The notes beneath the pieces were generated by a model. It made no database searches. It saw nothing but the letters and a program-made list of their open reading frames with translations, and had not been told where the DNA came from. Below, in pieces: positions 30,744 through 32,471 of a stretch of DNA of 32,471 bases. The position numbers and the translations under genes were made by a program. This stretch comes from Deltaproteobacteria bacterium (GTDB lineage: Bacteria; Desulfobacterota; SM23-61): contig JAURYC010000212.1 in assembly GCA_030654105.1 (NCBI GenBank), forward strand, positions 1 to 32,471, given 5' to 3'. Positions within the stretch are counted from its first letter, which is position 1. Every line of letters begins with the position of its first letter.

Positions 30744-32276
30744 ATGGCAAAGACGTTAACTAAACCGAAGCTCGCCGAGGCTGGTCCAGGTGCCGGAAAA
30801 ACGCACGCGATGGTGGACGAAATTGTCGCCGCGATTCATTTGCTTCCGCCCCACCGGTTTCTTGCAGCCATCACCTATACTAACGCAGCCGCAAACACGA
30901 TTCGGGAGCGTCTCTCCAGGAGGGTCCGGCTCAGGCGTAACGTTTTCGTTGGAACTACCCACTCGTTCGTGAATCGCTTCGTTCTGGCTCCGTTCGCGGA
31001 ACTGTTGTCATTCCTCCCAGGAGATCGCATCTACGCGCCAGTGGATGTGCATGAGAAGGGACGAGGCGCAGCTAGATACGCAGAGAATCTGATCAAGAAG
31101 GGAATCGTCCCATATGATGAGATGATCCCCATCACCCGAAAGATTCTAAAGGTGCCGGGTGTACCGGATCGCATTTGTGAACGACTCTCTTACATCTTTG
31201 TTGATGAGTTTCAAGACACGGACATTGGGACGTTTGAGGTCTTCGAGCATTTCCGCAAGAGTGGGAAGACTATACTGCACGTAGTTGGTGATCCAGAACA
31301 GTATGTGATGAGCTTTACGTACCGAGGCCGGAAGCCGCCGAGATTCGACAAAATTCCATTCTTCCAATTCAAGAAACTGGCCCAATTGGGGCCAATCACC
31401 GAGAACCATCGCTCAAACGGGGAAATCGTTCAGTTTGCCAATCAGTTCCGGGAAGGCCTTCAGCAAAAGGTGGTTAAGCCTTATCGGAATGAAACTAGAG
31501 TTCTGTTCATCCCAGACACGGCTCTTGATGAGATTGTTCGGCGTTATCAGGCTTTGAGTGCGAATGTGGAAACCGAAGACGAGCCACGAACAAGGTTGTA
31601 TCTCTCGGAGGAGAACGCGACCTTCGATTCAGTTCGTGATCAGTTTCAGATGACAGCAATCTCAAACGACGGACGAAGGAGCAATTCGATACTCGGAGAC
31701 GCACTTGAACTTTTGTCTGTCGCGCTTGATCGCAGTCAACGAAGAATCTGTGAGGAATTTGGACTGTCCCGTCTTCAGTGGCGTGTCGTTGGCGTCCGGC
31801 TACTCAGGAACCTTCAGGCAGGACAGTATGGCATTGACCAACTCGTCATGTTTGTTGCCGATAAGTTCGGCTATAAGATGTCTGAGTCCCGAATCAAGTT
31901 GGTTGATGACGGCTTGAGACTTCTGAGTGCTGAACTTTGCTGGGGGGCGCCGGCACAGAGGACCGAGCTGTGCGCCTCGATTCGCAAGGCCAAAGGGCTG
32001 CAAGCCGACGCGGTTCTTGTAGTTGCGAAGGGCGTTGCAGAGCTAAAGAAATGGCTGCAGACCGATCGATCAGTTCGTGTGGCAGACAAGCAAGACAAAT
32101 GCAGACTTGGATATGTGGCTTTCACTCGACCGAGAGAGATGCTCTGTATAGCTTGCCTGAAAGAGCCCGACGCCGAGTTGATTCAGACGCTACAAAATCT
32201 TGGAGTTGTTACAGTAGCTGAGAACCACGTAGAAAAAGGTTCAGGCTCGGAAGCCAAGATCGCCCTACACGAATGA
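30744..32276 (+). CDS. gajB: Gabija GajB: UvrD-like helicase
   Basis: 510 residues. Superfamily 1 helicase: Walker A AGPGAGKTH (13-21), the Ia-type AITYTNAAAN, motif II IFVDEFQDTD, motif III VVGDPEQYVMSF, motif IV ITENHRSNGEI and motif VI RLGYVAFTRPREML. Length matches GajB (about 500) and is shorter than UvrD itself. In Gabija, GajB is activated by DNA ends released by GajA and depletes nucleotides. The ATG lies 2 nt after the gajA stop, with AAGGGG at the end of gajA, so the two are one operon. Confidence 0.9.
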   Translation: MAKTLTKPKLAEAGPGAGKTHAMVDEIVAAIHLLPPHRFLAAITYTNAAANTIRERLSRRVRLRRNVFVGTTHSFVNRFVLAPFAELLSFLPGDRIYAPVDVHEKGRGAARYAENLIKKGIVPYDEMIPITRKILKVPGVPDRICERLSYIFVDEFQDTDIGTFEVFEHFRKSGKTILHVVGDPEQYVMSFTYRGRKPPRFDKIPFFQFKKLAQLGPITENHRSNGEIVQFANQFREGLQQKVVKPYRNETRVLFIPDTALDEIVRRYQALSANVETEDEPRTRLYLSEENATFDSVRDQFQMTAISNDGRRSNSILGDALELLSVALDRSQRRICEEFGLSRLQWRVVGVRLLRNLQAGQYGIDQLVMFVADKFGYKMSESRIKLVDDGLRLLSAELCWGAPAQRTELCASIRKAKGLQADAVLVVAKGVAELKKWLQTDRSVRVADKQDKCRLGYVAFTRPREMLCIACLKEPDAELIQTLQNLGVVTVAENHVEKGSGSEAKIALHE

Positions 32277-32354
32277 TTGCTCTTGGCCGACATCTGACTT
32301 TGGCGAAGTGCAATAAAAACGTTAACAAATCAATCCAGGCGACCGCTAAAGTGT

Positions 32355-32380
32355 CGTCTGATTGAGACGTTTTATATTTT
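32355..32380 (+). terminator. Weak intrinsic terminator after gajB
   Basis: A 5-bp stem CGTCT/AGACG with a 5-nt loop is followed by TTTTATATTTT. Short but well placed, 78 nt after the gajB stop. Confidence 0.4.
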
Positions 32381-32437
32381 CATCGCGCCCCTCAGCCTGA
32401 CTCGGGGTTGTAAAGGCACAAATAGAAGAAACACTCC

Positions 32438-32471
32438 ATGCCACGACTGACTGAACAAGAACAACAAGAGA
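32438..32471 (+). CDS. Start of a gene, possibly a DNA methyltransferase (cut by the right edge)
   Basis: Only 11 codons: MPRLTEQEQQE. Purine-rich AGAAGAA lies upstream of the ATG. The phrase resembles the N-terminus of a family of adenine-specific (type III Mod-like) DNA methyltransferases that begin LTEQEQQEII and continue with a PLPDKYRFLLF segment; the latter is beyond the edge. In a defence island this is reasonable, but the evidence is thin. Confidence 0.3.
   Translation, partial: MPRLTEQEQQE

Overview
The window looks like a piece of a Gram-negative, probably anaerobic bacterial chromosome. Desulfobacterota (the former deltaproteobacteria, Syntrophales-like) is my best guess. This is inferred from gene content: LpxC means lipopolysaccharide; an NtrY/NtrX pair lies behind lpxC; DivIVA-domain and YggU proteins sit next to proC; and there is a set of acyl-CoA genes (carboxyltransferase, thiolase, an HMG-CoA-synthase-like/DUF35 fusion, MaoC hydratase, SDR). 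No marker in the window fixes the taxon.

Layout of the core part. At 1-870 the minus strand carries the classic tRNA-Thr, Tyr, Gly, Thr, tuf string seen upstream of tufB in many proteobacteria. Here it holds an additional, structurally broken glycine tRNA and a 23-bp perfect hairpin between two tRNAs. At 944-3571 the minus strand encodes CutA, a DUF721 protein, a histidine phosphatase, YggU and a DivIVA-domain protein, divergent from proC. At 4844-5798 there is a double-ACT protein and a small coiled-coil protein. At 5948-7939 a VapBC toxin-antitoxin pair is translationally coupled to a penicillin-binding transpeptidase. At 7943-11022 come a zinc-ribbon protein, an amidohydrolase and RNase E/G.

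At 11033-15950 a minus-strand run encodes an MBL hydrolase, SDR, thiolase, HMG-CoA-synthase/DUF35 fusion and a small Cys-rich protein. It looks like one acyl-CoA condensation or cleavage module, but the synthase-like protein lacks its catalytic cysteine. At 16142-23717 the minus strand encodes a small unknown protein, a 2-hydroxyacid dehydrogenase, NtrX, NtrY, LpxC, a frameshifted DUF2905 gene and a RodZ-like membrane protein. At 24018-26134 a biotin-type carboxyltransferase beta subunit and a MaoC dehydratase converge on a hairpin.

At 26336-26412 lies tRNA-Arg(CCG). Everything to its right looks like acquired accessory DNA with a defence theme. First come a possible small RNA and terminator. 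Next is a strongly GC-rich Xre/ImmA-IrrE plus DUF4411 pair, followed by the stub of a third overlapping gene that resembles the N-terminus of a type I restriction subunit. That stub is cut off by a REP-like palindromic element. Then comes a complete Gabija system (gajA, gajB), and finally the first codons of a gene that may encode a DNA methyltransferase. No integrase is inside the window. The island is a mosaic of at least two donors by base composition.

Several intergenic gaps carry imperfect palindromes built from a 7-nt period, and one carries a 9-nt period. They look like a genome-wide spacer or terminator family rather than CRISPR. The systems I recognise are mostly known. The least explained items are the chimeric tRNA-Gly, the Cys-less HMG-CoA-synthase/DUF35 fusion, the VapBC-PBP coupling and the orphan promoter-terminator unit in the island.
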